Shown: positions 38,552-47,930 of the stretch, piece by piece
Numbering within the stretch: the stretch's first letter is position 1
Layout: every line of letters starts with the position of its first letter
The notes under the pieces: model-generated
Told to the model about the DNA's origin: nothing
The model's input: the letters and a program-made list of their open reading frames with translations, nothing else
The model's database searches: none
Translations under genes and position numbers: made by a program
DNA from: Anderseniella sp963700735
Lineage (GTDB): Bacteria > Pseudomonadota > Alphaproteobacteria > Rhizobiales > Aestuariivirgaceae
Length of the DNA stretch: 64,000 nt
NCBI GenBank assembly: GCA_963700735.1
Contig: CAVOYR010000006.1
Span: 124,001-188,000 of the forward strand
Direction of reading: 5' to 3'

Positions 38552-39229
38552 ATGGACGCTGCCCTGCTGAAACGCCTCGAGGACGCCCGTGACGCCCGCA
38601 CTGCGCTGGCGGTCGTGACTGATTTGGCAACCGGGGCGCAGGAAGTGGTGCTGCGTGCCGATGCGCCGGGTCACGCGCTGGCAGAGGCGCTGGAGCAGGG
38701 GTTCCGGTTCGACAAATCCGGAGTCGTTTCAACGGACAAGGGCGAAGCCTTCATCCACATTCACAACCCGGCGCTGCGGCTGGTCATCATCGGTGCCGTG
38801 CACATCGCGCAGGCCGTGGTGCCAATGGCGCAGGCACTGGGCTACGACATCACCGTGATCGACCCGCGCGGCGCCTTTGCCACGCCGGAGCGGTTTGCCG
38901 GTGTCACCCTGCACGCCGACTGGCCCGATGACGTGTTGCCCGGCATGGCGCTGGATGCCCGCACGGCGTTCATCGCGCTAACCCACGACCCGAAGATCGA
39001 TGATCCGGCGCTCACCATCGCGCTGAAATCCGGCTGCTTCTACATCGGGGCGCTTGGCTCAAAGAAGACACAAGCTGCGCGGCGCGAGCGGCTGTCTGCT
39101 GCCGGGCTGGAAGCATCTCGCATCTGTGGCCCCATCGGGCTGGACATCGGGGCGCGTGGCGCACCCGAAATCGCGGTGTCGATCATCGCCGAGATGACCC
39201 GCACCTTGCGGCTTGGCGCTGCATCATGA
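38552..39229 (+). CDS. XdhC-family protein, Rossmann-domain type (CoxI-like)
   Basis: This 225-residue protein carries the C-terminal XdhC Rossmann fold. LRLVIIGAVHIAQAVVPMAQ near 72 is the family GxxHxA nucleotide-binding segment. YDITVIDPRGAFATPERF follows near 98, TAFIALTHDPKIDDPAL near 140 and the conserved YIGALGSKKTQAARRERLSA near 165. GLDIGARGAPEIAVSI closes the domain. It acts with the preceding XdhC piece in cofactor insertion into CoxL. Its stop overlaps the next start (ATGA at 39226). Confidence 0.87.
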   Translation: MDAALLKRLEDARDARTALAVVTDLATGAQEVVLRADAPGHALAEALEQGFRFDKSGVVSTDKGEAFIHIHNPALRLVIIGAVHIAQAVVPMAQALGYDITVIDPRGAFATPERFAGVTLHADWPDDVLPGMALDARTAFIALTHDPKIDDPALTIALKSGCFYIGALGSKKTQAARRERLSAAGLEASRICGPIGLDIGARGAPEIAVSIIAEMTRTLRLGAAS

Positions 39230-40233
39230 TCTTCGGCGAGGTGTCCGTGACCGATGCCGAGGGTGCCATCCTTGCTCATTCGGTGCGTCAGGGCGGGCTG
39301 TCTTTCAAGAAGGGGCGGGTGTTGTCGGCGGCCGACGTGGCCGCATTGCGGGAAGCCGGCGTGACAAGCGTCCATGCCGCGCGCCTGACTGCCGGCGACA
39401 TGCACGAGGACGAAGCCGCTGCTGTGCTGGCCCGCGCCGTTGCGGGCGACAACCTGGTGCTGCAGGAAGCCTCGACCGGGCGCTGCAACATCTACGCGGC
39501 TGCCGCTGGCGTGTTGCTGGTGGATGCCGGGCTGGTGCGCGCCGTCAACCGGCTGGACGAAGCCATCACGCTCGCCACCCTGACGCCGTTCCAGGCGGTC
39601 GAGGGCGACCAGATGGTTGCGACCGTCAAGATCATTCCGTTTGCAGCACGTCGCGCTGTGGTGGAGGAAGCAACCGCGCTTGCGCAATCGCGCAGCCTGG
39701 TGTCGGTCAGGCCGTTCACCCCGCATGTTGCCGGGCTGGTTCTTACCCGCACCGAGGGCATGAAGGAAAGCCTGCTGGACAAATCCGCCCGCGTCATCCG
39801 CGACCGGCTCGAACGGTACGGGAGTACGCTGGGCGAGGTCGTCGAGGTGCCCCACACCAATGACGGCGTTGCCGATGGCATCCGCCGCCTTGCCGCGTCA
39901 GGACACGACCCGGTACTGGTATTCGGGGCCTCGGCCATCGTTGACCGTGGTGACGTGGTGCCGGCCGGACTGGTGGCTGCCGGTGGGCAGGTGGTGCACC
40001 TTGGCATGCCGGTGGACCCGGGCAACCTGCTGATGATGGGCAACCTCGACACGCGCCAGGTCATCGGCGTGCCTTCGTGCGCGCGTTCGCCCAAGCTGAA
40101 CGGGTTCGACTGGGTTTTGGCGCGGGTGCTGGCGGGCATAGACGTGCGCCCGCAGGACATCATGGACATGGGGGCAGGCGGCCTGCTGATGGAGATCGAG
40201 ACACGGCCCTCACCGCGTGAGGCTGGCCGGTGA
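39226..40233 (+). CDS. MoeA/MogA-like molybdopterin-binding protein
   Basis: This 335-residue protein's C-terminal half is a MoCF-type molybdopterin-binding domain (VLTRTEGMKESLLDKSARVI near 167, HTNDGVADGIRRLAASGHDP, VFGASAIVDRGDVVPAGLVA near 226). The N-terminal half resembles a MoeA-like arm (VTDAEGAILAHSVRQGG, FKKGRVLSAADVAALREAGV). Proteins of this size next to mocA are common in cox/xdh clusters and are presumed to prepare or hold the cofactor. Both ends overlap the neighbouring genes by four bases. Confidence 0.8.
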   Translation: MIFGEVSVTDAEGAILAHSVRQGGLSFKKGRVLSAADVAALREAGVTSVHAARLTAGDMHEDEAAAVLARAVAGDNLVLQEASTGRCNIYAAAAGVLLVDAGLVRAVNRLDEAITLATLTPFQAVEGDQMVATVKIIPFAARRAVVEEATALAQSRSLVSVRPFTPHVAGLVLTRTEGMKESLLDKSARVIRDRLERYGSTLGEVVEVPHTNDGVADGIRRLAASGHDPVLVFGASAIVDRGDVVPAGLVAAGGQVVHLGMPVDPGNLLMMGNLDTRQVIGVPSCARSPKLNGFDWVLARVLAGIDVRPQDIMDMGAGGLLMEIETRPSPREAGR

Positions 40234-40796
40234 GTGACGTCGCTGCCATCATCCTTGCCGCTGGCACTTCCAGCCGCTTCGGTGCCGACAACAAGTTGCT
40301 GGCCTACTGGCATGGGCAGCCGATGCTGCGCACCGTCGTCGAGGCCGCGCTGGCGACTGAGCTTGACCCGGTTATCATCGTCACCGGCCATGAGGCTGAC
40401 CCCGTTCGCGCGGCCCTGGATGGCCTCGACATAACGTTCGTCCACAACCCCGACTATGCGCAAGGCCAGGCGTCGTCACTGCAGGCCGGCATCCGCGCTG
40501 TCCCACCGCTGGTAGATGGCGCCATGATCCTCCTCGGTGACATGCCACGCATCAGCGCGGCAGACATCAACCTGCTGCTCGACAGTTTTGCCGGTGCCGG
40601 CAGCATCGTTGTGCCGGTGCATAAAGATACTCGCGGAAACCCTGTGATCATCGGGCGCGAGCATTTCGCACACCTGCTGACGCTGACCGGCGATCAGGGT
40701 GCGCGCGGACTGCTGTCAGGTGATGCAGTCACCCGCGTGACGATGGAGACAGATGCCGTGCTGCAGGATTTCGACACGCCGGAGGCCATGCCATGA
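40230..40796 (+). CDS. mocA: CTP:molybdopterin cytidylyltransferase-like protein
   Basis: This 188-residue MobA-like nucleotidyltransferase has the signature IILAAGTSSRFGADNKLLA at 7-25, the MILLGDMPRIS metal/nucleotide motif near 96 and a substrate loop HKDTRGNPVIIGREHF near 131. It would convert molybdopterin to the cytosine dinucleotide form used by CoxL-type enzymes. This closes the cofactor pathway encoded in the operon. The start is GTG 40230, overlapping the previous stop as GTGA. Confidence 0.87.
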   Translation: MSDVAAIILAAGTSSRFGADNKLLAYWHGQPMLRTVVEAALATELDPVIIVTGHEADPVRAALDGLDITFVHNPDYAQGQASSLQAGIRAVPPLVDGAMILLGDMPRISAADINLLLDSFAGAGSIVVPVHKDTRGNPVIIGREHFAHLLTLTGDQGARGLLSGDAVTRVTMETDAVLQDFDTPEAMP

Positions 40797-41923
40797 TCCG
40801 CCCGCCAGCCAGGGTTGGCGACCCCGTCAGCGCCATAGACACGCCCGCACTGGTGGTTGACCTGGATGCGTTCGAGCGCAACCTGGATGCGCTGGCAGGT
40901 TTTGCCGCCGCCAGTGGCATGCGGTTGCGCCCGCATGCCAAGACCCACAAGAGCGCCGACGTGGCGCTGGCCCAGATTGCGCGCGGGGCCGTGGGCCAGT
41001 GCTGCCAGAAGGTGTCGGAGGCCGAGGTGCTGGTCGATGGTGGCGTCACCGACGTGCTCGTCTCCAACGAGGTCGTGGGCGGGGCCAAACTCACCCGGCT
41101 GGCGGCACTGGCCACCCGCGCCAGCATTTCCGTATGCGCCGATGACATCGCGCAAGTCGCGGCCTATGGCGCTGCGGCGCGCGCGGCCGGGGCCACGCTG
41201 CATGTGCTGGTGGAGATCGACGCAGGCGCAGGCCGTTGTGGCGTGGCGGCAGGCCAACCCGCTGCCGCCATTGCCCGCGCCATCATTGACGAAGCCGGAC
41301 TGGTATTTGCGGGCCTGCAGGCCTATCACGGCGGCGCACAGCACTTGCGCACCCACCAGGACAGGTCCGCCGCCATCGCCAGGGCCGGAGAGCGGGTTGC
41401 GACCACACTGGCCGCGTTCAAGACAGCCGGAATCGACTGCCCGGTGGTGACAGGGGCGGGCAGCGGCACCTTCTACATCGAGGCCGGTTCGGGCCTTTGG
41501 GGCGAGCTTCAGGCCGGGTCCTACTGCTTTCTCGATGCCGATTATGCCCGCAATCAACCTGCGGAAGGCTCCAACGTGCCGCGTTTCGAGCACGCCCTGT
41601 TCATTGCCTCGACGGTGATGAGCGTTGCGGTGCCTGACCAGTGCATCGTCGATGCCGGGCACAAGGCTGCTGCCATCGATTTAGGGCTGCCGGTGGTCTG
41701 GGCGGCCGGCGGCCTGACCTGTACCGGAGCCAACGACGAGCACGGCATCATCACTGTTGCAAACCGGGCGCAACCTGCGCTTGGTGAGCGTATCTGGCTG
41801 ATTCCCGGCCACATCGACCCTACCGTGAACCTCCACGACTGGTATGTCGGGGTGCGCGGCGGGCTGGTGGACGGCCATGTTGAAACCGTGTGGCCGATCG
41901 GTGCGCGCGGCTGTGTTTTCTAG
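40793..41923 (+). CDS. DSD1-family PLP enzyme (D-threonine aldolase / 3-hydroxyaspartate aldolase-like)
   Basis: This 376-residue fold-type III PLP enzyme has PALVVDLDAFERNLDAL near 20, the PLP lysine in RPHAKTHKSADVA near 45 and CQKVSEAEVLVDGGVTDVLV near 68. EIDAGAGRCGV lies near 142, and a C-terminal Zn-binding region includes GANDEHGII near 310. Such enzymes split or dehydrate D-3-hydroxy amino acids. It overlaps mocA by four bases, so it is transcribed with the cox operon, although no biochemical link to CoxL is known. Confidence 0.83.
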   Translation: MIRPPARVGDPVSAIDTPALVVDLDAFERNLDALAGFAAASGMRLRPHAKTHKSADVALAQIARGAVGQCCQKVSEAEVLVDGGVTDVLVSNEVVGGAKLTRLAALATRASISVCADDIAQVAAYGAAARAAGATLHVLVEIDAGAGRCGVAAGQPAAAIARAIIDEAGLVFAGLQAYHGGAQHLRTHQDRSAAIARAGERVATTLAAFKTAGIDCPVVTGAGSGTFYIEAGSGLWGELQAGSYCFLDADYARNQPAEGSNVPRFEHALFIASTVMSVAVPDQCIVDAGHKAAAIDLGLPVVWAAGGLTCTGANDEHGIITVANRAQPALGERIWLIPGHIDPTVNLHDWYVGVRGGLVDGHVETVWPIGARGCVF

Positions 41924-41959
41924 AGTTTGTTCAAACGTTTAACTGGAGAAGTTGAGGTA

Positions 41960-42562
41960 ATGTATACCCTTGTTGGTACCCCGAAGAGCCGTGCCTTCCG
42001 CGTCATGTGGATGATGGAAGAAGCAGGCCAGAAATACGAGATCGTCCCGGCTGCCGCGCGCAGCGAGGAAGCGCTGAAATACAACCCGTCCGGCAAGGTG
42101 CCGGCGCTGGTGGTGGACGGCGAAGTCATCATCGACAGCATTGCGATCTGCCAGTTCCTGGCCGACCGCCACGATGTGTGCACCTTCAAGGCGGGCACCA
42201 TCGAGCGCGCCAAGCAGGACAGCTGGCTGCATTTCGCCATCGATGAGCTGGATTCGGCGTGCTGGTGGGCGGCGAAGCACACGCTCATCCTGCCCGAAGA
42301 GATGCGTTCGCCCGCCGCCGTTACGGCGTGTGAGCACGACTTCGGCCGCGCCATGAACTGGCTGGAGGCCCGGCTTGGTGACCATGACTACGTGATGGGC
42401 AAGACCTTCACCGTGCCGGACCTGATTATCGTGCATTGCTTCGGCTGGGCCATCGGCATGCACAAGTGGCAGATCCCGGAAGGGCCGCTGACCGCCTACA
42501 TGAAGCGCGTGCGGGACCGGCCAGCCTTCAAGACCTCGTGGGCAGCGCGCGAAGCAGCCTGA
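41960..42562 (+). CDS. Glutathione S-transferase family protein
   Basis: This 200-residue GST has an N-terminal thioredoxin fold (LVGTPKSRAFRVMWMMEEAG, then YNPSGKVPALVVDGEVIIDS with the cis-Pro and the glutathione-binding DS pair) and a helical C-terminal domain ending MKRVRDRPAFKTSW. The start is ATG 41960, with GAGGT four bases upstream; the longer in-frame reading is not needed. The substrate is unknown. The gene follows the DSD1 gene by 36 bases. Confidence 0.87.
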   Translation: MYTLVGTPKSRAFRVMWMMEEAGQKYEIVPAAARSEEALKYNPSGKVPALVVDGEVIIDSIAICQFLADRHDVCTFKAGTIERAKQDSWLHFAIDELDSACWWAAKHTLILPEEMRSPAAVTACEHDFGRAMNWLEARLGDHDYVMGKTFTVPDLIIVHCFGWAIGMHKWQIPEGPLTAYMKRVRDRPAFKTSWAAREAA

Positions 42563-42617
42563 TGCCCGTGCCATCAAGCTGCTTGAGGCTGACGCAATCG
42601 CGCGGCACACTGGCGCA

Positions 42618-43538
42618 ATGACGAAGCATTTATTCGGCTGGCTGCGGGTTGCGGCCAGCGTTTTTCTTGTCGTTGTGGCTGGCGTGCCGGCGGTGGCCGG
42701 GGACGCCCTGCCGTCGCGTGAGACGTTGCTGGTGTCACTGGCGCCACCCCCGTCAGACGAGGCGCTTGCCCGCATTCCGGACTTCGGCAGGAAACTGCTG
42801 GCACTTCGCAGTTACGTGCGAATGGGCAGCCGCCTGCCGGAGCGCTGGAGCTGGACGAAGGCCGAACTGGAAGCATGGCGGGGTTCACCCCACCACGACG
42901 CGCTGGTCAGCGAGGTCGAGGCGGTTGCAGCCCATTTTGCCTCGGTCAATCCCGGCTATGAGATATACGTTCACAGCACCGTCCGCAGCCTCGACGAGCA
43001 GCTCGAAAAGTGGAACAGCAACGCCTCGGTTGGCCGCGCTGCCGGAGAAATTGAGGCTGCGTTCATCGCGAAGTTCGGCGACGGAACCGAGCCCGGCAAG
43101 CTGACCCCAAAGGAGACCGGCGCGTGGCTGCGTGGTTTTCGGCTATCGCAGCGCGCCAACCTTGCAGCGCCGGGGCTGACCCTGCACGGACGCGCCAGCG
43201 CCATCGACTTCCAGGTGATGAAGGATGGCGCAATCTATGCGGGAGCGAACACCGGCGTGGTGGAGCGGTTGTGGCGCGGCGAGGGCTGGGCAGACAAGGT
43301 CAAGGCCAGCATTACCGCTGCCGGACCGTCCTTTTCCGGCCCTCTGGAGAACCCCGACGAGCCGTGGCATTACGAATTCCGTTCCGATTTACCGACGGTG
43401 GCGGTACCTGTGTCGCCGTCGACAGATGCGAAGGGTGCGGGCGCACAACCGGGTCAGGATGCCATGGGCGAACCTCAATCCGCGCGCGCACCCGTGCCCA
43501 AGCCCCGTATGCGTCCGGCAAAGCTCAAGACGGACTAG
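42618..43538 (+). CDS. Secreted peptidase M15-like (D,D-carboxypeptidase-like) protein
   Basis: This 306-residue protein has a signal peptide ending AVAGDA near residue 28. Its C-terminal part holds LTLHGRASAIDFQV near 192 and EPWHYEFRS near 252. Their His, Asp and His fall in the pattern of the VanY/M15 zinc site (SxHxxGxAxD and WHYE). An unstructured Pro/Ala-rich tail follows to the end. This suggests a periplasmic peptidoglycan peptidase, though overall similarity to known M15 enzymes is low. It is convergent with radC, with five bases between the stops. Confidence 0.65.
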   Translation: MTKHLFGWLRVAASVFLVVVAGVPAVAGDALPSRETLLVSLAPPPSDEALARIPDFGRKLLALRSYVRMGSRLPERWSWTKAELEAWRGSPHHDALVSEVEAVAAHFASVNPGYEIYVHSTVRSLDEQLEKWNSNASVGRAAGEIEAAFIAKFGDGTEPGKLTPKETGAWLRGFRLSQRANLAAPGLTLHGRASAIDFQVMKDGAIYAGANTGVVERLWRGEGWADKVKASITAAGPSFSGPLENPDEPWHYEFRSDLPTVAVPVSPSTDAKGAGAQPGQDAMGEPQSARAPVPKPRMRPAKLKTD

Positions 43539-43543
43539 CGGGT

Positions 43544-44321
43544 TCAGATCAGCCCGAGCGACCTGAAGCTGGCATGGCCCTTGCGGCCGATGATGACGTG
43601 GTCGTGCACGGTAATGCTCAGCTTCTTCGCCACGTCGACGATCTCGCCGGTCATGGTGATGTCGGCCTGGCTTGGCGTGGGGTCGCCCGAGGGGTGGTTG
43701 TGCACCAGGATGATGGCGCTGGCCGAAAGTTCCAGCGCCCGCTTGATCACCTCGCGCGGGATAAACCGGCGTGTGGTCCACGGTGCCGCGCTGCTGCACC
43801 TCATCGGCAATCAGCACGTTCTTGCGGTCCAGGAACAGGATGCGGAACTGCTCCCTGTCATCGTAGGCCATGGCGGCAGTGCAATAGTCGATCAGCGCTT
43901 GCCAGCTGGTCAGCGCGGGCCGGTCGAGCACCGACTTGCGGGCCAGCCGGACCGCTGCCGAGTGGATCAGCTTCAGCTCGAACACCACCTTGTCGCCAAC
44001 GCCCTTGATTTCCTTCAGGCGGGCAGGGGGTGCCGCCAGCACATCGCCGAAGCTGCCGAACTTGGCAAGCAGGGCCTTGGCCAGCGGCTTGGTGTCTGCC
44101 CGCGAAATGGCGCGGAACAGGATCAGTTCAAGCATTTCGTAGTCGGGCAGGGCGTCGGACCCGCCGTCCAGGAACCGGGCGCGAAGCCTCTCGCGATGGC
44201 CGTGATAGTGCGGATCGTCCCCTGCAGCGACGGTTTTGGGGACCGCAGCCTTTTCGGCCTCGGCTTTGACTGACGTATCGGGGGCGGGCAGCTTGAAGCC
44301 CTGAGCGTCCTTGAACCCCAT
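43544..44321 (-). CDS. radC: RadC/JAB-domain protein, one frameshift
   Basis: This RadC-family protein has an N-terminal UPF0758 helical region (DYEMLELILFRAISRADTKP near 64, LKEIKGVGDKVVFELKLIHS near 105). The C-terminal MPN/JAB domain has zinc motif ILVHNHPSGDPTPSQAD. The frame breaks at GGG 43758-43760, where one extra base separates VDHTPVYP from REVIKRALELSASAIILVH. The corrected length is about 258 residues. RadC is commonly annotated as DNA repair, but that role is doubtful. It is transcribed with map, 23 bases apart. Confidence 0.85.
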
Positions 44322-44344
44322 TTTATGCGCCGTCTCCCTGGCGG

Positions 44345-45175
44345 TCAGGTGTGCCAGGGCGGGCAGTCGAACCCGCCGGGCGACAGGGTGAAGATTTCGC
44401 AGCCATCTGCAGTGACCCCGATGGTGTGTTCGAACTGGGCCGACAGCGAGCGGTCGCGGGTGACGGCGGTCCAGCCGTCTGACAGCACCTTTACGTGCGG
44501 GCGGCCAAGGTTGATCATCGGCTCGACGGTGAAGAACATGCCTTCGCGCAGTTCGATGCCTTCGCCTGCGCGGCCATAGTGCAGGATGTTCGGCATGTCG
44601 TGGAACAGCCGGCCCAGCCCGTGGCCGCAGAAGTCTCGCACCACCGAGCAGCGCTCGCCCTCGGCAAAGGTCTGGATGGCGTTGCCGATGTCGCCCGTCC
44701 AGGCGCCGGGGCGGATCACGTCCAGGCCACGCATCAGGCATTCGTAGGTGACTTCGATCAGCCGTTCGGCACGGCGGTTGATCTCGCCGACCGGATACAT
44801 GCGGCTTGAATCACCGTGCCAGCCATCGACGATCAGGGTGACGTCAATGTTGACGATCTCGCCTTCCTTCAGCGCCTTGTTGCCGGGAATGCCGTGGCAC
44901 ACCACGTGGTTGATCGAGGTGCAGATGGCCTTCGGAAAGCCTCGATAGTTGAGCGGGGCGGGAACTGCGTTGTGCTCGGCGGCGAAGGCCAGTACCGCAC
45001 TGTCGAGTTCCTCGGTGGTCACGCCGGGGCGCACCATCGGCACCAGCATGTCGAGGGCTTCGGCCGCCAGCCGGCCAGCCTTGCGCATCGACTCGAAATC
45101 TGACGAGCCGTGCAGCTTGATCTGGCCATTGTTGGTCAGCGGCGCGTTGGCCGCATCGACGTAGATATTATGCAT
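44345..45175 (-). CDS. map: Methionine aminopeptidase, type I
   Basis: This 276-residue metalloaminopeptidase removes the initiator methionine. Metal ligands can be followed in EIVNIDVTLIVDGWHGDSSR (first Asp) and VRDFCGHGLGRLFHD (His; second Asp in the preceding strand). TVEPMINLGRP and SLSAQFEHTIGVT (Glu ligands) complete the set. N-terminal MRKAGRLAAEALDMLVPMVR is the usual family entry. A longer than average N-terminus of about 25 residues begins MHNIYVDAANAPL. It is downstream of sfsA and upstream of radC on the same strand. Confidence 0.93.
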   Translation of the reverse strand: MHNIYVDAANAPLTNNGQIKLHGSSDFESMRKAGRLAAEALDMLVPMVRPGVTTEELDSAVLAFAAEHNAVPAPLNYRGFPKAICTSINHVVCHGIPGNKALKEGEIVNIDVTLIVDGWHGDSSRMYPVGEINRRAERLIEVTYECLMRGLDVIRPGAWTGDIGNAIQTFAEGERCSVVRDFCGHGLGRLFHDMPNILHYGRAGEGIELREGMFFTVEPMINLGRPHVKVLSDGWTAVTRDRSLSAQFEHTIGVTADGCEIFTLSPGGFDCPPWHT

Positions 45176-45193
45176 GGGTCAATTCCCGCAAAT

Positions 45194-45919
45194 TCACACC
45201 GCCGGGTCAAGATCGATTATCCGGTCCACGACGATTTCATCATCCGACAGATGGCATGCCACGGCGATGCTTTCAACGCCAGCTTCGGTGGCCGCATGCC
45301 AGGCATTGCGGTAGCGCGGGTCGATGTCGTGTGCCAGCCGGAAACCGAGTGCATCCGTGCGCTGGGCGAGATACACCATCACCGCGCGGTGTCCGTCGCG
45401 AACCATGTTGGCCAGTTCGTCCAGATGCTTCGCACCCCGCTCGGTCACCGCATCAGGAAACTCCGCCAGGCCTGCCTCCCGCGACAGGGTCACGTTCTTC
45501 ACCTCGACATAGCACGCAGGCCTTGCCTCGTCGCTCAGCAGCAGGTCGATCCGGCTGTTGGCACCGTACTTCTGCTCGCGCTTCAGGGTGCCATACCCGC
45601 CCAGCGAGGCAATCCTGCCCGACACGATGGCCTCTTCCACCAGCCGGTTGGGAAGCCCGGTGTTCAGCCCGACCCGAGCGGCCACGCCACCGGGGTTCCT
45701 CGCCTCGACCATCTCCCAGGTGTGCCTGTACTTGCGCGTCGGGCTGTCCGACTCCGACAGCCACACGGGGTTTCCCTCATCCAGCAGGCCCATCATCGAG
45801 CCGGTGTTGGGGCAGGTGGCCGTGACCACCGTGCCGTCTTCCAGCCGCACGTCGGTGAGAAAGCGCTTGTAGCGCTTGATCAGCGTGCCGCGCACCAGCG
45901 GCTTGTCGGAAATCTTCAT
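45194..45919 (-). CDS. sfsA: SfsA family DNA/RNA nuclease-like protein
   Basis: This 241-residue SfsA protein has an N-terminal OB-like domain (VRGTLIKRYKRFLTDVRLED, CPNTGSMMGLL near 40). The C-terminal PD-(D/E)xK-like nuclease core is SRIDLLLSD, then CYVEVKNVTLS near 135. The motif DAVTERGAKHLDEL is typical. It was named for sugar fermentation stimulation; nuclease activity is the current view of the family. The start is ATG 45919 (MKISDKPLVRG). It is 18 bases upstream of map. Confidence 0.92.
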   Translation of the reverse strand: MKISDKPLVRGTLIKRYKRFLTDVRLEDGTVVTATCPNTGSMMGLLDEGNPVWLSESDSPTRKYRHTWEMVEARNPGGVAARVGLNTGLPNRLVEEAIVSGRIASLGGYGTLKREQKYGANSRIDLLLSDEARPACYVEVKNVTLSREAGLAEFPDAVTERGAKHLDELANMVRDGHRAVMVYLAQRTDALGFRLAHDIDPRYRNAWHAATEAGVESIAVACHLSDDEIVVDRIIDLDPAV

Positions 45920-46006
45920 GCGTTGTCCTTGACGTCGGTTGGCGGTTTGGCTCATCTGAGCGGGACCCACCTTCTGCTTCTCACACCCCAAGGCAATGTT
46001 CCAGCC

Positions 46007-46777
46007 ATGAGCGAAACCATACCCACAGCCGCCGTTCTGCTGATCGGCGACGAGATCCTGTCCGGCCGAACCAAGGACGCCAATCTCGGCTACATCGCCG
46101 ACTACCTGACCGCGCTTGGCATCGACCTCAAGGAAGCCCGCGTGGTATCCGACGATGAGGACGACATCGTGGCCGCACTCAATGCACTCAGGGCGCGCTA
46201 CACCTACGTGTTCACCACCGGCGGCATCGGTCCGACGCATGACGACATTACCGCTGACAGCGTGGCGAAGGCGTTCGGCGTGGGCATCAGCCATCACCCG
46301 GAGGCAGTCGCCATCATGCGGGCGCACATGGCGGCACGCGGCCTTGAGGAAACCGAGGCGCGCATGCGCATGGCGCGCATTCCCGACACTGCCGAACTGA
46401 TCGACAACCCGGTGTCGAAGGCGCCGGGCTTTCATATCGGCAACGTGTTCGTGATGGCCGGCGTACCGCGCATCATGCAGGCGATGCTGGACGCGTGTGC
46501 GCCGAAACTTGCCCGCGGCACGGTCATGCTGTCGCGCACCGTCACGCTGAACATTGGTGAGGGCGACCTTGCCGGCCCGCTCAAGGCGATCCAGTCAGCC
46601 CATGATCGCGTGGTGATCGGGTCTTATCCGTTCGAGAAGGATGGCGGCTGGGGCTCCAACATCGTGGTGCGCTCGCGGGATGAGGCCGCCATGAACGCTG
46701 CCGCCGATGAAGTCGCGAAAATTCCCGCCCTGCTGCGCGCTCAGTCTGCGGCAGCGCGTTCCTCGACGGACAACTGA
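46007..46777 (+). CDS. CinA-like competence/damage-inducible (MoCF-domain) protein
   Basis: This 256-residue protein is made of the N-terminal CinA/MoCF domain only. It has AAVLLIGDEILSGRTKDANL near residue 8, VFTTGGIGPTHDDITADSVA near 67, then PVSKAPGFHIGNVFVMAGVP near 137. It has no C-terminal nicotinamide-mononucleotide deamidase domain, as is common in alphaproteobacterial single-domain versions. The start is ATG 46007. Its last 37 bases overlap the end of the convergent histidine kinase gene. Confidence 0.85.
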   Translation: MSETIPTAAVLLIGDEILSGRTKDANLGYIADYLTALGIDLKEARVVSDDEDDIVAALNALRARYTYVFTTGGIGPTHDDITADSVAKAFGVGISHHPEAVAIMRAHMAARGLEETEARMRMARIPDTAELIDNPVSKAPGFHIGNVFVMAGVPRIMQAMLDACAPKLARGTVMLSRTVTLNIGEGDLAGPLKAIQSAHDRVVIGSYPFEKDGGWGSNIVVRSRDEAAMNAAADEVAKIPALLRAQSAAARSSTDN

Positions 46778-47745
46778 TAGACGAACGTATCGCCACCGAA
46801 GTCGCGTCTCGCCTCGGCACGCAGTTGTGCCGGCACGATGCGGTCGAGGATGATGGAGCCGAAGCCGTTGTGGCTGGTGTCCAGCGCGCCGTCGATGCCG
46901 GTTTCACGCCACACCAGTTCGAATGACCCGCTACCGTTGGCCGTCCAGTTCACGTCGAGTTGCCCGGCGGGTGTTTTCAGCGCGCCGTACTTGATCGAAT
47001 TGGTGGCCAGTTCGTGCATCGCAAGGGTCAGGATCTGGGCATCGTTGGTGTCCACTGTCACCGCCGGGCCGGACATGCTGACCCGGGGACTTGGCAACTC
47101 GTAACATGCTCCAATCTCGCGCGAGATGATGGTGTCGAGCGTCATGCCGTCCCAGTGATCGCCGGTCAGGTACTGGTTGCTGCGGGACAGGGCCATCAGC
47201 CGCCGGTCGAACTTTGTCATGAACTCGTCGAAGTCCTGCGAACCTGACACGGTGCGCCTGACGATTGCAGATACCAGCGACAGGATGTTGCCCACCCGGT
47301 GTTCCATCTCGCGGGTGACGGCGTCCTTCAACTGTTTCGCCTTGACCACCGCCGTCACGTCCTGCGCCTTCTGGATCATGTACTGGACCTTGCCATCGGC
47401 ACCGAGCAACGGGTTGTGGTGGCAGGTCCACCAGATTTCCTTCATCTCGCCGGTTGGCTTGCCGTTAGCCCCGGTGACGGGAATGGAGTAGGGCACCTCG
47501 AACAGCGAGTTGGCCTCCCCGGTCAGGGTTTGGCGGAAGGCAGCCTCAAACATGGCAAGGCGTTCGCCCTGCTCCGGAAAGGCGTCGAACACGTATTGTC
47601 CCTGGATATCCTCAAGGTCGCGCTGGACAGCGTTGAGATAGTTGTCGGTCGCCGTGCAAATGCACAGATCTTGGTCCAGCACGATACACGGTGCGGGAAG
47701 GTGTTTGAACAGGGCGTCCCATGGCAGGGCGTCGTCGTTGGTCAT
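46741..47745 (-). CDS. PAS-containing HWE-family sensor histidine kinase
   Basis: This 334-residue soluble kinase has an N-terminal PAS domain (LPAPCIVLDQDLCICTATDN near residue 16) and a PAC-like segment (IWWTCHHNPLLGADGKVQYM near 105). The kinase core is of HWE type: H-box EMEHRVGNILSLVSAI near 147, N-box MHELATNSIKYGAL near 240, and the WRETG motif near 277 for which the family is named. It has no transmembrane segment. A response-regulator gene is not adjacent. The start is ATG 47745 (MTNDDALPWD), although an in-frame start further up at 47796 exists. Confidence 0.87.
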   Translation of the reverse strand: MTNDDALPWDALFKHLPAPCIVLDQDLCICTATDNYLNAVQRDLEDIQGQYVFDAFPEQGERLAMFEAAFRQTLTGEANSLFEVPYSIPVTGANGKPTGEMKEIWWTCHHNPLLGADGKVQYMIQKAQDVTAVVKAKQLKDAVTREMEHRVGNILSLVSAIVRRTVSGSQDFDEFMTKFDRRLMALSRSNQYLTGDHWDGMTLDTIISREIGACYELPSPRVSMSGPAVTVDTNDAQILTLAMHELATNSIKYGALKTPAGQLDVNWTANGSGSFELVWRETGIDGALDTSHNGFGSIILDRIVPAQLRAEARRDFGGDTFVYQLSVEERAAAD

Positions 47746-47930
47746 GGTACTTTTAAGCCACAGACAAACTGGGTTGATGGTGAAATATCCGGACATGCAG
47801 CCGGTCGTTTTGCAAGCAAGGCAAGTTGCACGAGTTTAACACTTCTCGGCAGTCGGAATACGTAAAATATCTTATGCCGTGTCGTTTTGAGCGACAACCT
47901 GATGTTTGTTAAGCGGCGCAGGTAAACCGG

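Noticed and set aside
43389..44741. A possible fusion protein joining a map-like fragment to RadC
   Set aside because: The extra N-terminal residues are the antisense or shifted frame of map, and RadC has its own ATG at 44321. The C-terminal extension results from the frameshift at 43758.
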